Assembly (NCBI RefSeq): GCF_902686445.1
Contig: NC_062216.1
Coordinates: 7,275,084-7,339,083 of the forward strand
DNA length: 64,000 nt
Reading direction: 5' to 3'
Source: Sciurus carolinensis
Lineage: Eukaryota; Chordata; Mammalia; Rodentia; Sciuridae
A model generated the notes under the pieces. It was not told the origin of the DNA and ran no database searches. It worked only from the letters and a program-made list of their open reading frames with translations. Positions 21,734 to 34,730 of this stretch are shown piece after piece (position 1 is the first letter of the stretch; every line of letters begins with the position of its first letter). Position numbers and translations under genes: made by a program.

Positions 21734-24700
21734 TTATTCCATTGTGTATATATACCACAGTTTCTTTATCCATTCATCTATTGAAGGGCATCTAGGTTGG
21801 TTCCACAATCTAGCTATTGTAAATTGAGCTGCTACAAACATTGACGTGACTACATCACTGTAGTATGCTGATTTTAAGTCCTTTGGGTATAAACCAAGGA
21901 GTGGGATTGCTGGGTCAGTTGGTGGGTCCATTCCAAATTCTCTGAGGAATCTCCATATGGCTTTCCAGAGTGGCTGCACCAATTTGCAACTCTACCAGCA
22001 ATGTAAAAGTGTGCCTTTTCCCCAATATCCACACCAACACTTATTATTGCTTGTGTTCTTGATAATAGCCATTCTAATTGGAGATAGATAAAATCTTAAG
22101 GTGGTTTTAATTTGCATTTCTCTAATTACTAGGGATAATGAGCACTTTTTCATATATTTGTTGATCACCTGTATATCTTCTGTGAAATGTCTGCTCATTT
22201 CCTTAGTCCATTTATCAATTGGGATCTTTGTATTTTGGGTGTAAAATTTTTTAAGTTATTTATAAACTTTGGAGATGAGTGCTCTGTCTGAGGTGTGTGT
22301 GGAAAAGATTTTCTCCCACTCTGTAGGCTCTCTTTTTACATTATTGATTGTTTCCTGTGCTGAGAAAAAAACTTTTTAGTTTGAATCTATCACATTTATT
22401 GATTCTTGTTTTTATTTCTTGCACTATGGGGGTCTTGTTAAGGAAGTCTGGTCCTAAGCCAATGTGATGGAGATTTGGGCCTACTTTTTCTTCTATTTGG
22501 TGAAGGATCTTGGACCTATTTTCTAGATCCTTGATCCATTTTGAGTTCAGTTTTGTACAGGGTGAGAGATAGAGGTTTAATTTCATTTTACTGCATCTGA
22601 ATTTTCAGTTTTGCCAGCACCATTGGTTGAGGAGGCTTCCTTTTCTCCACTGTAAGTTTTTGGCACCTTTGTCTAGTATGAGATAACTGTACTTATTGGT
22701 ATGTCTCCATGTATTCTATCCTGTACCATTGATCTACCTGTCTATTTTGGTGCCAATACCATGCCATTTTTGTTACTATTGCTCTATAGAAGTGTTTAAG
22801 GTCTGGTATTGTGATACTTTCTATATCACTTTTCCTGCCCAGGATTGCTTTTGCTATTCTGGGTCTTTTGTTCTTCCAGATAAAATTCCTAATTGCCTTT
22901 TCTGTTTCTATGAGTAACATCATAGGGATTTTAATTGGCATTGCATTAAATCTGTATATTGCCTTTGGAAGTATGACCATTTTGATAATATTAATTCTGC
23001 CTATCCAAGAACATGGGAGATCATTCCATCTTCTAAGGTCTTCTTCAATTTCTTTCTTTAATGTTCTGTAGTTTTCATTGTAGAGATTGTTCACCTCTTT
23101 GGTCAGATTCATTCCCAAGTTTTTGTTTGTTTGTTTGTTTGCTTGCTTGCTTGTTTATTAGTTTTGTTGAGGCTATTGTGAATGGAGTTGTTTTCCTCAT
23201 TTCCCTTTCATTGCTTATGTATAAAAATGCTATAGATTTATGCATGTTTATTTTATATCCTGCTATTTTGCTGAATTTATTTATGAGGTCTAGAAGTTTT
23301 CTGGTGGAGTTTTTTGGATCCTCTAAATATAGAATCATGTCATCAGCAAGTAGTGACAGCTTGAGTTCCTCTTTTCCTATTCATATCCCTTTAATTTCTT
23401 TAGTTTGTCTAATTGCTCTGGCTAGTATTTCAAGGACGATGTTGAACAGAAGTGGTGAAAGAGGGCATTCCTGTCTTGTTCCAGTTTTTAAAGGGAATGC
23501 TTTCAGTTTTTCTCCATTAAGAATAATGTGGGGCATGGGCTTAGTATAAATAGCCTTTACAACGTTGAGGTATGTTCCTACTATCCCTATTTTTTCTAGT
23601 GTTTTGAGCATGAAGGAGTGTTGTATTTTGTTGAATGCTTTCTCTGAGTCAATTGAAATAATCATGTGCTTCTTAACCTTAAGTCTATTGATGTGATGAA
23701 TTACATCTATTGATTTCCGTATGTTGAACCAACCTTGCATTCCCAGGATGAACCCCACTTGATAGTGGTGCACTATCTTCTTAATATATTTTTGGATATG
23801 GTTTGCCAGGATTCTGTTAAGGATTTTTGTGTCTATATTCATCAAAGATATTGGTCTAAAATTTTCTTTCCTTGATGTGTCTTTGTCTGGTTTGGGTATG
23901 AGGGTGATATTAGCTTCATAGAATGAGTTTGATAGGGTTTCCTCCTTTTCTATTTCCTGGAATACTTTGAGAAGTATTGGAATGAGTTCTTCTTTGAAGG
24001 TCTTGTAGAACTTGGCTGAGAATCCATCTGGTCCTGGGCTTTTCTTGGTTGGTAGGCTTTTGATGGCTTCCTCTATTTCATTGCTTGATATTGATCTGGT
24101 AAAATTGTGTATGTCCTCCTGGTTCAGTTTGGGAATATCATATGTCTCTAGAAATTTGTCAATGTCTTCAGTATTTTCTATTATGTTGGAGTATAGGTTT
24201 TCAAAGTAGCTTTTCATTATGTTATGTATTTCAGTGGTTCTGTCATGATATTTCCTTTTTCATCACAAATTTTAGTAATTTGAGTTTTCTGTCTCCTCTT
24301 TGTTAGTGTGGCTAAGGGTTTGTCTATTTTGTTTACTTTTTCAAAGAACCAACTTTTTGTTTTGTCAATTCTTTGAATTGTTTATTTTGGCTCTGGTTTA
24401 ATTATTTCCTCTCTTTTACTACTTTTGGTGTTGTTCTGTTCTTCTTTTACTAGGGCTTTGAACTGTAATGTTAGGTCATTTAGTTGTTGACTTTTTATTC
24501 TTTTCTTGAATGCATTCCATGCAATAAATTTTCCTCTTAGTACTACTTTCATAGTGTCCCAGAGATTTTGATATGTCATATCATCATTCTCATTTACCTC
24601 TAAGAATTTTTTATCTCCTCCCTCATGTTTTCTGTTATCCATGTTTAATTTAATAGCATATTATTTATATTATTTAGTCTCCAGGTGTTGAAGTAATTTC

Positions 24701-24880
24701 TGTTTTTTATTTTGTCTTTGATTTCTAATTTCATTCCATTATGATCTGACAGAACACAAGGTAGTATCTCTATTTTTTTTGCATTTATTAAGGACTGCTT
24801 TGTGGCATAACATATGGTCTATTTTCAAGAAGGTTCCATGTGCTGCTGAGAAGAAAGTGTATTTGCTCAATGATGGATGG

Positions 24881-24932
<52 letters not shown>

Positions 24933-25462
24933 GTTAAGTCTAAGTTAATGATTGTGTTATTGAGTTCTATGGTTTCTTTGTTCAGTTTTCTTTGGAAGAT
25001 CTATCCAGTGGTGAGAGTAGTGTATTAAAGTCACCCAGAATTATTGTGTTGTGGTCTATTTGATTCCTGGAATTGAGAAGGATTTGTTTGATGTACATGG
25101 ATATGCTGTTGTTTGGGTCATAAATATTTATGATCATTATGTCTTCCTGATTTATGGTTCCCTTAAGCAGTATGAATTGTCCTTCTTTATCACTTCTGAA
25201 TGTGACTTGAAGTCCACTTTATTTGATATAAGTATGAAAACCCCCACTTTTTTTACCAAGTTCATGAGCATGGTAGGATTTTTTCCCATCCTTTCTCCTT
25301 TAGTCTGTGGATGTCTTTATCTATGAGATGAGTCTCTTGAAGGCAGCATATTGTTGGGCCTTTCTTTTTAATCCAATCTACCAGTCTATGTCTTTTGATT
25401 GATGAGTTTAGGCCATTAATGTTCAGGGGTATTATTGAGATATGATTTGTATTCCCAGTCAT
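21734..25462 (-). pseudogene. L1-B ORF2, broken
   Basis: Endonuclease-RT protein gene of L1-B in several frames. The endonuclease start is at 25462-25262 (IPLNINGLNS, LQETHL). A middle piece is at 24642-24382. The largest piece, 24217-23381 (278 aa), spans the RT fingers and palm with [14 protein letters not shown], the catalytic IDSEKAF motif intact, and [13 protein letters not shown]. The ADD pair follows near 23336-23350 in another frame. C-terminal pieces run to 21734. An (AT)n expansion at 24885-24931 destroys part of the endonuclease domain. Confidence 0.9.
24885..24931. repeat. (AT)n microsatellite inside L1-B endonuclease region
   Basis: About 23 AT units where L1-A (8080-8090) has only a short TATA-rich stretch. 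Confidence 0.95.
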
Positions 25463-25760
25463 TTTGACTTACTTTTGGTTTTTAACTTGACTTGGTTTCT
25501 CCTTTGGTTTTTCCTTTAAAGTAGTTCCTCCCTTTTCTAACCTACATTGTTGTTTTTCATTTCCTCCTCATGGAATATTTTGTTGAGACTATTCTGTAGT
25601 GCAGGCTTTCTATTTGTAAATTCTTTTAACTTTTGTTTATCATGGAAGGATTTTATTTTGTCTTCCAATCTGAAGGCTAGTTTTGCTGGGTATAGGATTC
25701 TTGGTTGGCAACCATGTTGTTTCAGAGCTTGAAATAAGTTGTTCCAGGCCCTTCTAGCAT

Positions 25761-26509
25761 TCAGGGTCTGGCTGAGAAATCTGCTGATATCTGTATTGGT
25801 TTCCCCCTATATGTTATCTGATGCTTTTCTCTCACAGTCTTCAAAATCCTATCTTTATTTTGCATGTTAGGCATTTTTATTATAATGTGCCTTGGCATGG
25901 ATCTGTTGTGATTTTGTGCATTTGGTGTTCTGTAAGCCTCTTGTATTTGATTTTCCATTTCATTCTTCTGGTTTGGGAAATTTTCTGATATTATTTCCTT
26001 GAATGAGTTGTTCACTACTTTGGTTTGTATCTCTGTGCCTTCCTCAATTCCGATAATTCTTAAATTTGGTCTTTTCATGATGTCCCATAGTTCTTGGAGG
26101 TTCTTTTCATGATTTCTTATCATCTTCTCTGTTTGGGCAACTTTATTTTCAAGATTAAATATTTTGTCTTCATTGTCTGAGGTTCTGTCTTCCAACTGGT
26201 GTAGTCTGTTGGTGATGCTTTCCATTGAATTTTTTATTTGGTTTATTGTTTCCTTCATTTCAAGAATTTCTGTTTGGTTGTTTGTTTGAGAATTTCTCTC
26301 TCTTTGTTGAAATAATCTTTTGCTTCCTGCAGTTGCTCTTTCAACTGCTTACTGGAGTGATCATTCATTGCGTGCCTTTGCTCTCTTATCTCATTCTTTG
26401 CTTTATGAATCATTTTAATTATGCATATTCTCAACTCTTTTTCTGACATTTCTTCTACCATGCTGTCACTGGATTCTATTAATATAGAATCTAGGTTTTT
26501 TTGGATCAT
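25761..26509 (-). pseudogene. L1-B ORF1, broken
   Basis: Two overlapping pieces. 26509-26255 covers the N-terminus and first coiled-coil part. 26258-25761 covers the coiled coil (HQLEDRTSDNEDKIFNLENK) and RRM (NLRIIGIEEG). A frame change near 26256 divides them, and the C-terminal domain continues beyond 25761 out of frame. It lacks the 33-bp duplication of L1-A. Confidence 0.9.
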
Positions 26510-27560
26510 TTACTTTCCTTGTTTTCTCAAGTTGTTCATGTATCTTCCCCTCTAGCAGTGCAGATATGAGGTATTGCAGTTTCCTCCCTGCCCCCCATAG
26601 GCTTATAGGGGCCCTATAGGTTTCCAAAACCTTTTCTTTAAGGGGGAAGACAATATTAGCAGTGCCCAGTATAGAAAATATGCAATCCTAAACCAAATAG
26701 CCCCTATGAAGACTTTAACAATATTGTCATAATAAACAGAATGAGTTCAATTATTTTCTACAGTATAACAAATAGATTTGCAATAAGATCTGAAGTTCTA
26801 ATTGAGGACAAAGAGGATGGGAAGGGGTGTAGGATGTAGCTGTCAAAGGGATAAGAAAAGAGTATATAGAAGTTAGAGATCATAGAAAGAGTGAAATTGT
26901 AATCAAAAGAAGTTGGTTGTTAGCATGAGGAAAGGGAGAAAGAGACTGAGGAAACAGGTAAACAAAAGGAAAATAGAGCAAAACAAGTAAAGAAATAAAA
27001 GCTTAAAATTTTTCAAAAAGGATAAAAAAAAAAGAAAAGAAACTACACTATCACAGTCATACACTATTCAAACCTCCCAGTCTTCAGTAGCCTGACATAT
27101 GAGAGGTACCTGACCATGCCCTTCCAGTCTCCAGCAGGTGTCTCAGGATGAGATTTGCCCCACCTAAAGATGGGAGTTATCATTTCCAGGATAATCCAAG
27201 ATGGCTGCTCTGGCTCCCAAATGTGTTGGAAAATTGGGAGCTTCAGCTTGGGGTATGGGTATGGTTGGCTGCAGGTCTTGGAGGCAGGGTGAAGTTGGTC
27301 AGGCAGGGGTCCTGCAGGTACTGTGACAGTGGACTTCCAGGCAACAGCAGACAGCTGGTCTGCTGGCTGCTGTTGAACAGTCGGCAGGTGAACCTCGGGC
27401 AGTGGGCGATGGGTAGGTAAAAGGTAGTCAATGGACAGACAAGAGGCAGGCAAATGGCAGATGATAGGCACCAGTGAGCAATTGTTATTCCATGGACAGT
27501 TAAAAGTGTTAAACCTGCCATCCTAATGCGATCCTTAAGGTATAATATCCAGTCTGCTCT
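26510..27560 (-). other. Probable L1-B 5' UTR
   Basis: Lies directly 5' of ORF1 on the minus strand. The ORF1-proximal part is A-rich, the distal part GC-richer (27060-27420). It has no coding content and no tandem monomers. I assign it by position only; part may be pre-existing flank. Confidence 0.5.
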
Positions 27561-28590
27561 TAAGTTGCACCCCATAACATCTTGATGGACACTAAGGCTA
27601 GTTCCATAGTTTAGCTATTGGAAATTTTGCTGCTATAAACAAGAGTATGTATGTGTAACTGTAGTAAGATGACTTTAATTCTTCAGCATAAGACTAAAAG
27701 TAGTATAGCTGGGTCATATGATGGTTCCATGCCTAATCTTCTGAGAAGACTCCATACTGATTTCCATAGCCATTGTACTAAATACAATCTCACCAACAGT
27801 GTCAAAGTGTTCCTTTGTCCTCCACATCATCTTCAGCATTTATTAGGATTTCTATTGTTGATGATCTGCCATTCTGTTGTGAGATGAAATCTCAGTATAG
27901 TTTTGATTTGCATTTCCCTAATTTTTAATGTTCTTGAACATGTTTTCACATATTTCTTAGCCATTGTTATTTCTTCTGAGAAGTGTCTATTTAGTTCATT
28001 TGCCCATTTAGTACTTGGGTTATTAGATATTTTGGTATGGGGTTTTTTGAGCTCTTTATGTATTCCAGATTAATCCTCTGTCAGAAGAGTAGCTAGCAGA
28101 GATTTTTCTCCATTTGTATATTCTCTCTTCACATTCCAAATTGTTTTCTTTGCTGTGAGAAACTTTTTAATTTGATTTTGTTCCATTTATTAATTGTTGT
28201 CATTATTTCCTAAGCTTTAGGGGTCCTATTGAGATAGGCATTGCCTTTGCCTAAAAGGTGAAGTGTTAAACCCATGTTTTCTTCTAGGAATTGAGTAGTT
28301 TCTGGTCTAATTCCAATTTTTATGATCATTTTGAGTTGATTTAGTGCAGGATGAGAAATGAGCATCTAGTTTTATTACTCTGCTTGTGGATAACCAGTTG
28401 TCTCTGCAACATTTGTTAAAGAGGCTGTGTTTTTCTCCAATGTATACTTTGGCACCTTTGTCCAGGATCAGATGACTATAGATGGGTGACTTGTCACAGG
28501 ATTTTCTCTTCTATCCCCTTGGTCTCTGTGTCTGTATTCATACCACTACCATGCAGGTTTTGTTACTATTGAGCTCCTTTCCTTTGCCCT
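27561..28590 (-). mobile_element. L1-C: older LINE-1 3' fragment
   Basis: Minus-strand ORF2 C-terminal homology from 27573 (CATCTTGATGGACACTAAGG) to about 28570, with many differences from L1-A and L1-B in the same region. Confidence 0.75.
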
Positions 28591-29989
28591 ATGCTTCCTC
28601 CATGGTGTTCTGCCTGACTCTGGGGACTGAGCCCTTTGTCAGCTCTTCTGTTCAGAGTGATGAAAAGGGTGATTAAAAACCTATTTAATAGCTTCAACTT
28701 TTAGGCTATAGTTCTGAATTGCAAGGAAAACAACAGTGGAGTGCTCACAGAGATCAGTTATTTTTGTCACCACAATTTTGGCAGAGCATAGATTTGAGTG
28801 GGGAACGAAATTCCCTAACACTGCAACCAGGAACCAAAATCCATGTTCAAACACACTGACAGGACTTGGAAATCCTAAGCCTGCCACTTGGTGCTGAAGA
28901 ATGGCCTCAAATACTAAGTTAGGACACAGAATGTCTCCTCCACAGTGTCTTTAAGTGTCCTGAAGGGAGAGGACAAGCTGTGCCAACACCTTTGCTGAAC
29001 TCACAGGGTGGGTCACTACTCCAGCTATGGCAGGTTGCTCAGTATAATTTTGCCTGCATGACTCAATGACTAATTGAGAAACACTGAATCAATCAATTGT
29101 GAGGACACTGGGCCAGACTTGAACAAAAGGACACACTCCTTGCTGAATGTGTCTGAAATTTGGAGGTAAGATATCTCCTTGCATCATATAAATGGACTAA
29201 TCTAACTGGTGAGGAGGTCCCAGGAAAGGCACTCATGGATTGGACAGGGACAACTCAGATGTAGTGGCAGACTCATTGATTATCCAACCTAGACTGGATA
29301 CATGTTGCCCCCTGGCTCCCCACTCACCCAAGACTCCTCTTACACTGGGCTCTCATCTTTTGCTGGGGGAGCCCTCTGCCCCACATCTTACATCTGCTGC
29401 TTCTCATTATGGACTTTAATGAGTCTCTGAGATGGAGCCTGTGGGGTTCAACCTGCCTGCTGCCTCATGTCCTTAGAATCAGGTCTGACTTCCTCAGATG
29501 CTGAGATTTGATTTGAGTTACAGGAAAAATAAATATTCATAATCATGGAGAAAATGCTCTCTCTCTTGGACTTTCTTTGCATGTGGTGTTGAGAATATCC
29601 CATGATCACAGTGTGAAATCTGTTTCCCACAGTGTGATGGTCCATTCTCAATGTGCCCTCATCCTCAGGTACAGGTACCAGGTTCAATGATAGAACCCTC
29701 CCATCAACCAGACACATCATACATGAATGGTTATTTTAGATTTGCACTCCAAGTGACTAATTCTAGAGAATGTGTTCATTTCCTTCATTATGCAGTGCAT
29801 TAGTATTATGAAAGAAAGGGTTACCCCCAACTTATGAAATAATCATGGCTACCAGGATGGGTACATATGATCCCCTTCCACATAAACTTAAAACTTATAA
29901 ATTCAGTGTTGTCTTCCTTTCAAAATTAGGGTTACATTTGAAATCAGAGGAGGTGATCTTCTGGCACAAATTCACATAGAAAATTTCTC
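28591..29989. other. Unassigned sequence
   Basis: No recognised gene. Frames at 28681-28887 and 29448-29720 (minus) have no recognisable domain and no splice or promoter support. No named repeat was seen. Confidence 0.4.
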
Positions 29990-31227
29990 TGTCTTAGATT
30001 TAGACTTGAAGCTGATTATTATTTGTTGCCTTGATTTGCACCATACTGTTTAACTAGATGTTAATAATTAGAGAAACACTAGAAATTATCAACTACATGG
30101 AAATAGAAGAACTCACATTTAAACAAACAGTGGTTCTTTGAAAAAGTCAGAGGAGGGAATTTTACATATTGCCTGAATCAACTGCGAATGGAAACACAAC
30201 ACACCAAATTTATGGGATACAGCAAAAGCAATATTTAGCATGAAGTTTTTAATGAGTTGCCTACATTTAAAAAATTGCAAAGGACTCAAATAATTAATGT
30301 AATTTGTTACCTCCAGTTCTGAAAAATGGAAGAAGAAATTAAACACAAAACCAGAAGACAGAAAGAGATAACAAACGTCACAGAAAAAAATGACAGAGGG
30401 ACACAAAGAACTGTAATCAATGAAACAAAGACCTGGTATTCAGAAAAAATGAATGAAATAGGAAAAATATTCAAAGTAAACTTCAGACCAACAAACTTCA
30501 TGAGCATACATGCAAAACTTTTTTAAATACTGGCAAACTGCCTACAAAAGCACATTTTAAAAATGGTGCACCATGATCAAGTGGGTTTCATCCCACGGAT
30601 GTAAGCTTGGTAAACATAAGGAAGTCCACTTATGTTATTGACCACAAAAATAGACTTAAGGACAAGAATCACAAGATTAGCTCAATAGATTTCAAAAAAG
30701 CATTTGACAGAGTATAGCACCCATTCATATTTAAAACAATAGAAAATCAAAGGATAGAAGGAACTTACCTCAACAATGTAATGACTCTGTATGACAAACA
30801 CAGGGCCAACATAATGTGGAATAGAGAAAAATGGAAGACTTTTCTCTAAAAACAGGAAAGAGGCCAGGATGCCCACTTTCACAACTCCTATTCACCATAG
30901 CCCTTGAAACTCCAGCAAGAGCAATCAGGCAAGAGAAGGAAATTAAAGGGACAGGAATAGAAAAAGAATAAGTCCAATTGTCCTTGTTTTGAATACCCAA
31001 AAAACTCCACCAGTAGACTTTTAGAGCTCAAGAAGAACTCAATCACATAATACGATACAAGATTAATACCCATAAATCAATCATGTTCCCATACTCCAAT
31101 GATGAATCTGCTGAAAAATAAATTAGGAAAGCCCTTTCATTCACAAAAGCCTCAAAAGAAAAAATATTTGGCAATCAATCTAACAAAGGAGGTAAAGGAA
31201 CTCTACAATGAAGGCTATAGGACCCTA

Positions 31228-31440
31228 AGCTGGGCACTGAGGTGCTCACCTGTGATCCCAGTGGCTCGTTAGGCTGAGAAAGTAGGACAGCAAGTTTAAA
31301 ACCAGGCTAAGCAACTTTGAGAAGTTCTAAACCACAAGCTCCTTTATATAAAGGTGGCCTGGGCATATGGCTCAGTGGTTAAGTGCCTGCCCATAAGTTC
31401 AATTACAGGTTTAAAAAAGATGAAATATATTAAATAAGTA
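31228..31440 (+). repeat. B1-dID SINE
   Basis: The 7SL-like head AGCTGGGCACTGAGGTGCTC with GTGATCCCAGTGGCTCG is followed by a tRNA-like tail (GCATATGGCTCAGTGGTTAAG). This is the fused B1-ID structure found in squirrel-related rodents. Confidence 0.85.
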
Positions 31441-31835
31441 AATGAACAAATAAAGTTTAAAACAACTATAGAACACTAGATAAATAAATTGAAGACAACC
31501 TTCAAAGGTGGAAAGACATCCCATATTCCTGGATAGGCAGAATTAATATTATCAAAATGGTCTTACTACCAAGTGCTGTACATATTCAATGCATTTACCA
31601 TCAAAATTCTAATGATGCTCTTCACAGAACTACAAAAAGCAATTATGAGACCCAGAAAAGTGAAGGAGGACACATCACAATACTAAATGTCAAATTATAC
31701 TGCAGAGCTACAGTAAAAAAAACAGCATGGTATGGGCACCAAAACAGGCAAGAGGACAAACCCACATAAGTCCAGTTTTCTCATACTTGACAAGGTGCAA
31801 AAATATACAAAGGAGAAAGATAGCCATTTTTGTGA

Positions 31836-32042
31836 GGGGTAGGGGGTGGTGGTACCAGGGATTGAACTCAGGGATGCTCGACCACTGCACCACATTCCCA
31901 GGTCTATTTTTTGTATTTTATTTAGAGACAGGTCTCACTGAGTTACTTAGCACCTCACTGTTGCTGAGGTTGACTTTGAACTTGTGATCCTTCTGCCTCA
32001 GCCTCCCAAGCCACTGAGATTACAGTGCCACTGTACCCAGCC
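31836..32042 (-). repeat. B1-dID SINE
   Basis: Reverse copy: the ID part at the left (CAGGGATTGAACTCAGGGAT), the B1 part at the right (GCCTCAGCCTCCCAAG... GTACCCAGCC). It is flanked by a similar AAAG.TAGCC(A)TTTTT stretch on both sides (from about 31815 and 32043), consistent with a target duplication in L1-E. Confidence 0.88.
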
Positions 32043-32983
32043 CAAAGTTAGCCTTTTTTTGAAATTGGTGCTGGGAAAACTGAAAATCCATATATATTAG
32101 AATAAAATTTAGCCCATATCTCTCACCCTGCACAATTCTCAACTCAAAGTGGATCAAACACCTAGGAATTAGATTACGAACCCTGAAGTTGCTAGAAGAA
32201 ATTGGAAACCCAACACTCCAAAATGTGTTCTCAGGAACTGACTTCCTTAATGAGGCTCCTAAAGGCAAGAAATAAAATTTAAAAACCATAAATGGTACAG
32301 CATAAAGTCAAAACAGTTCTTCACAGCAAAGGAAACAATAAAGAGTATTCAGAGAGAGGCAATAGAATGGGAGAATTTTGGGGACCTACTCCCCAGATAG
32401 GCATACAAAGAATTCAAAGGATATACAAAGAACTCAAAGAACTTAACATCAAAAAAACTAATAACCCAATTGATACATGGGCAAAGGAACTAAACAGACA
32501 CTTCTTCAAAGAAGAAATACAAATATATGACCAACAAATATATGAGATCAACAAATATATGAAAAAATATTCAACATCTGTAGCAATTAGAGAAATGCAA
32601 ATTAAGACTACTTTGAGATTTCTTCTCACTCCAGTCAGAATGGTAATTATCAAGAACACAAGTAACAATAAGTTAGTGAGGGTGTGGGGAAAAAGGTACA
32701 CTCACACATTGCTGGTGGGACTACAAATTGGTGCAACCATTCGGGAAAGCGGTATGGAGATTCCTCAGAAAACTTGGATGGAACCACCATTTGACCCAGT
32801 TATTTCGCTCCTCAGTATACATCTAAAGAACACATACCTAGTAAGATAAATGTTTACTGAAGCAGCAAAATTCACAAAAGCCAAGCTATTGAACCAGCTT
32901 AGGTGCCCTTTCACAAATGAATAGATGAAGAAAATGTGGTATATATACACAATGGAGTATTACTCATAAAGAATGATCTTATA

Positions 32984-33282
32984 AGTGTTAGGTGCAGAGT
33001 TCTTGGGTGAGTTTTGTTAGATTTACTCCTAAATATTTGATGTTTTAGAATGCCTTAAACTTTTAAATTTTTTTCAAAATTTTAAATTTCTTTTACAAAA
33101 TAATTAACCCTGATTTATGGAAATACAATTGATTTTTGCATTTTGACACATCCTGTCATATTGCTAACTAATTTTAGTAGTTTTATATCCTTAGATTCCT
33201 TGGGATTTTCTATACACACAACCATGTAATCTATAATTCAGAACAATTTTTACTTCTTTCATTTGTATTTAAAAAAAAAAGA
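32984..33282 (+). mobile_element. Short inverted L1 piece with poly(A)
   Basis: About 300 bp of L1 ORF2 reading on the minus strand (AGAGTTCTTGGGTGAG... TTTGATGTTTTAGAATGCC) but ending in a plus-strand poly(A) at 33271-33280. AAAGAATGA flanks both sides (about 32967 and 33279). It fits an insertion whose whole body was inverted (twin priming). L1-E homology continues across it. Confidence 0.5.
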
Positions 33283-34045
33283 ATGACTTTGTGGCATTCA
33301 CTGGTAAATGGATGGAACAGAGTCTATCATGCTAAGTGAAATAAGCCAGCCCTGAAGAGTCAAAGGTCAAATATTTTATCTGATATGAGAAGCTAATCCA
33401 AAATGTAGCAGGGGTGGAAGTTAAAGAAAACCAGAATAGAAGAAAGATCAGTGGTGCAGACACAAGGAATGAAGAGAAGGAAGGAGGGAAAGGATGGGGA
33501 GAAACAGAGCAATGAGTCTGACCTAGCTTTCTTGTGTAAATGTTTATATGTATGATGGTGAATCTCATCATCATGTACATCTACAAGAGACTAAAAAAAC
33601 TATATGTAAACAGCAGACAGATCAGTAGCATAGAGAAAAGGGATCAGAGGGTGGGAGAAGGGGAGGGAAAGTGGAAATACAGAGACTGAATTAGAACAAA
33701 TTATATTCCCTGCTTTTATAATTATGTCAAAATGAATCCTATTGTTAAGTATAACTAAAAATATAAAATTTCAAACAAGAAAATAAAAACTTTCAGCTTT
33801 ATTAACCAAAAAAGGTGGAGGATGTAATCATAATATATAAAATGAGAGATGCCAAAGGAGATATTACCACTGATACAACAGAAAATCAGACAATCATTAG
33901 CAGTTCTTTTTCTGGAAAAATCTATGCTAATAAACTGGAATCTCTAGAAGAAATGGATGAATTTACCAACACATAAGACCTACCAAAACTGACCTCAGAA
34001 AATCCTTTGAAAAACTAAATATGGCAATAACAAACACAGTATTGA

Positions 34046-34138
34046 GGGGCTGGGGATATAGCTCAGTTGGTAGTGCTTGCCTAGCATATGGAAGGCCCTG
34101 AGTTCAATTTCTAGCACCACAAAAAAAAAAAAAAAACC
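34046..34138 (+). repeat. ID SINE (tRNA-Ala derived)
   Basis: GGGGCTGGGGATATAGCTCA then TTGGTAGTGCTTGCC and GTTCAATTTCTAGCACC, with poly(A). A perfect 10-bp duplication CACAGTATTG lies at 34035-34044 and 34139-34148. Internal A- and B-box-like blocks are visible. It is a SINE, not a tRNA gene. Confidence 0.95.
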
Positions 34139-34252
34139 CACAGTATTGGATCAGTAGTACTGATTCTCCCATCAGAGAAAAACCCAGGACTGGATGGGTT
34201 CACTGCTGAGTTTTACCAAATTTTGAAAGAAGTACTAACACCAAGCTCCTCA

Positions 34253-34730
34253 AACTCTTCAGAATGGCTATTATCAAAAACACAAACAATAATATATGTT
34301 AGTGTGGATATGGGGGGAAAGGCATACTTTTACATTGCTGGTAGAGTTGCAAATTGGTGCAGCCACTCTGGAAAGCAGTGTGGAAAATCCTCAGAAAACT
34401 TGAACCCAGTTATCCCATTCCTTGGCTTATACCCAAAGGACTTAAAATTAGCACACTACAGTAATGCAGTCATATCAATGTTTAAAGCAGCTCAATTCAT
34501 AACAGCTAGATTGTTGAACCAACTTAGATGCCCTTCAACAGATGAATTGATAAAGAAACTGTGGTATATATACACAATGGAATATTACTCAGCCATAAAG
34601 AATATTATTATGGCGTTTGCAGATAAATGGATGGAATTGGAGAATATCATGCTAAGTGAAATAAGTCAATCCCAAAAAACCAAAGGCTGAATGTTTTCCC
34701 TGATGAGTGGATGATGATATATAATGGGGG
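34253..34730 (+). mobile_element. L1-F: LINE-1 3' end, part 1 (interrupted by ERV-B)
   Basis: Plus-strand ORF2 C-terminus; the open piece at 34223-34690 ends in the usual KNIIMAFADKWMELENIMLS-type L1 tail region. It is 5'-truncated. It stops at 34730 in a G-run where ERV-B is inserted and resumes at 40197. Confidence 0.9.

Larger units (their letters stand above)
21480..27560 (-). mobile_element. L1-B: long LINE-1
   Basis: Minus-strand L1 with 3' UTR (about 21480-21733), ORF2 remnants, ORF1 remnants and a long 5' segment ending near 27560. An AAGATGGCTGC motif near 27190 may be part of the 5' UTR. It is the same lineage as L1-A but has a different 5' UTR without the 132-138 bp units. Both ends are placed approximately; I could not find a clean target duplication. 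Confidence 0.85.
29990..34252 (+). mobile_element. L1-E: old plus-strand LINE-1 DNA, mosaic
   Basis: Plus-strand ORF2 remnants in order: a segment near 30000-30530; RT fingers and palm (TGGTGCACCATGATCAAGTG at about 30565, AAAGCATTTGACAGAG at about 30697); a thumb/connection segment near 31500-31770; and the C-terminal region to 32980 and 33283-33780. A second plus-strand ORF2 segment (33790-34252) with an earlier ORF2 position follows, so two L1s may be joined. Two B1-dID SINEs, an ID element and an inverted L1 piece lie inside. Confidence 0.75.

Noticed and set aside
34046..34138. A tRNA-Ala gene
   Set aside because: It is an ID SINE with poly(A) and a 10-bp target duplication; tRNA-like boxes are inherited by the SINE family.
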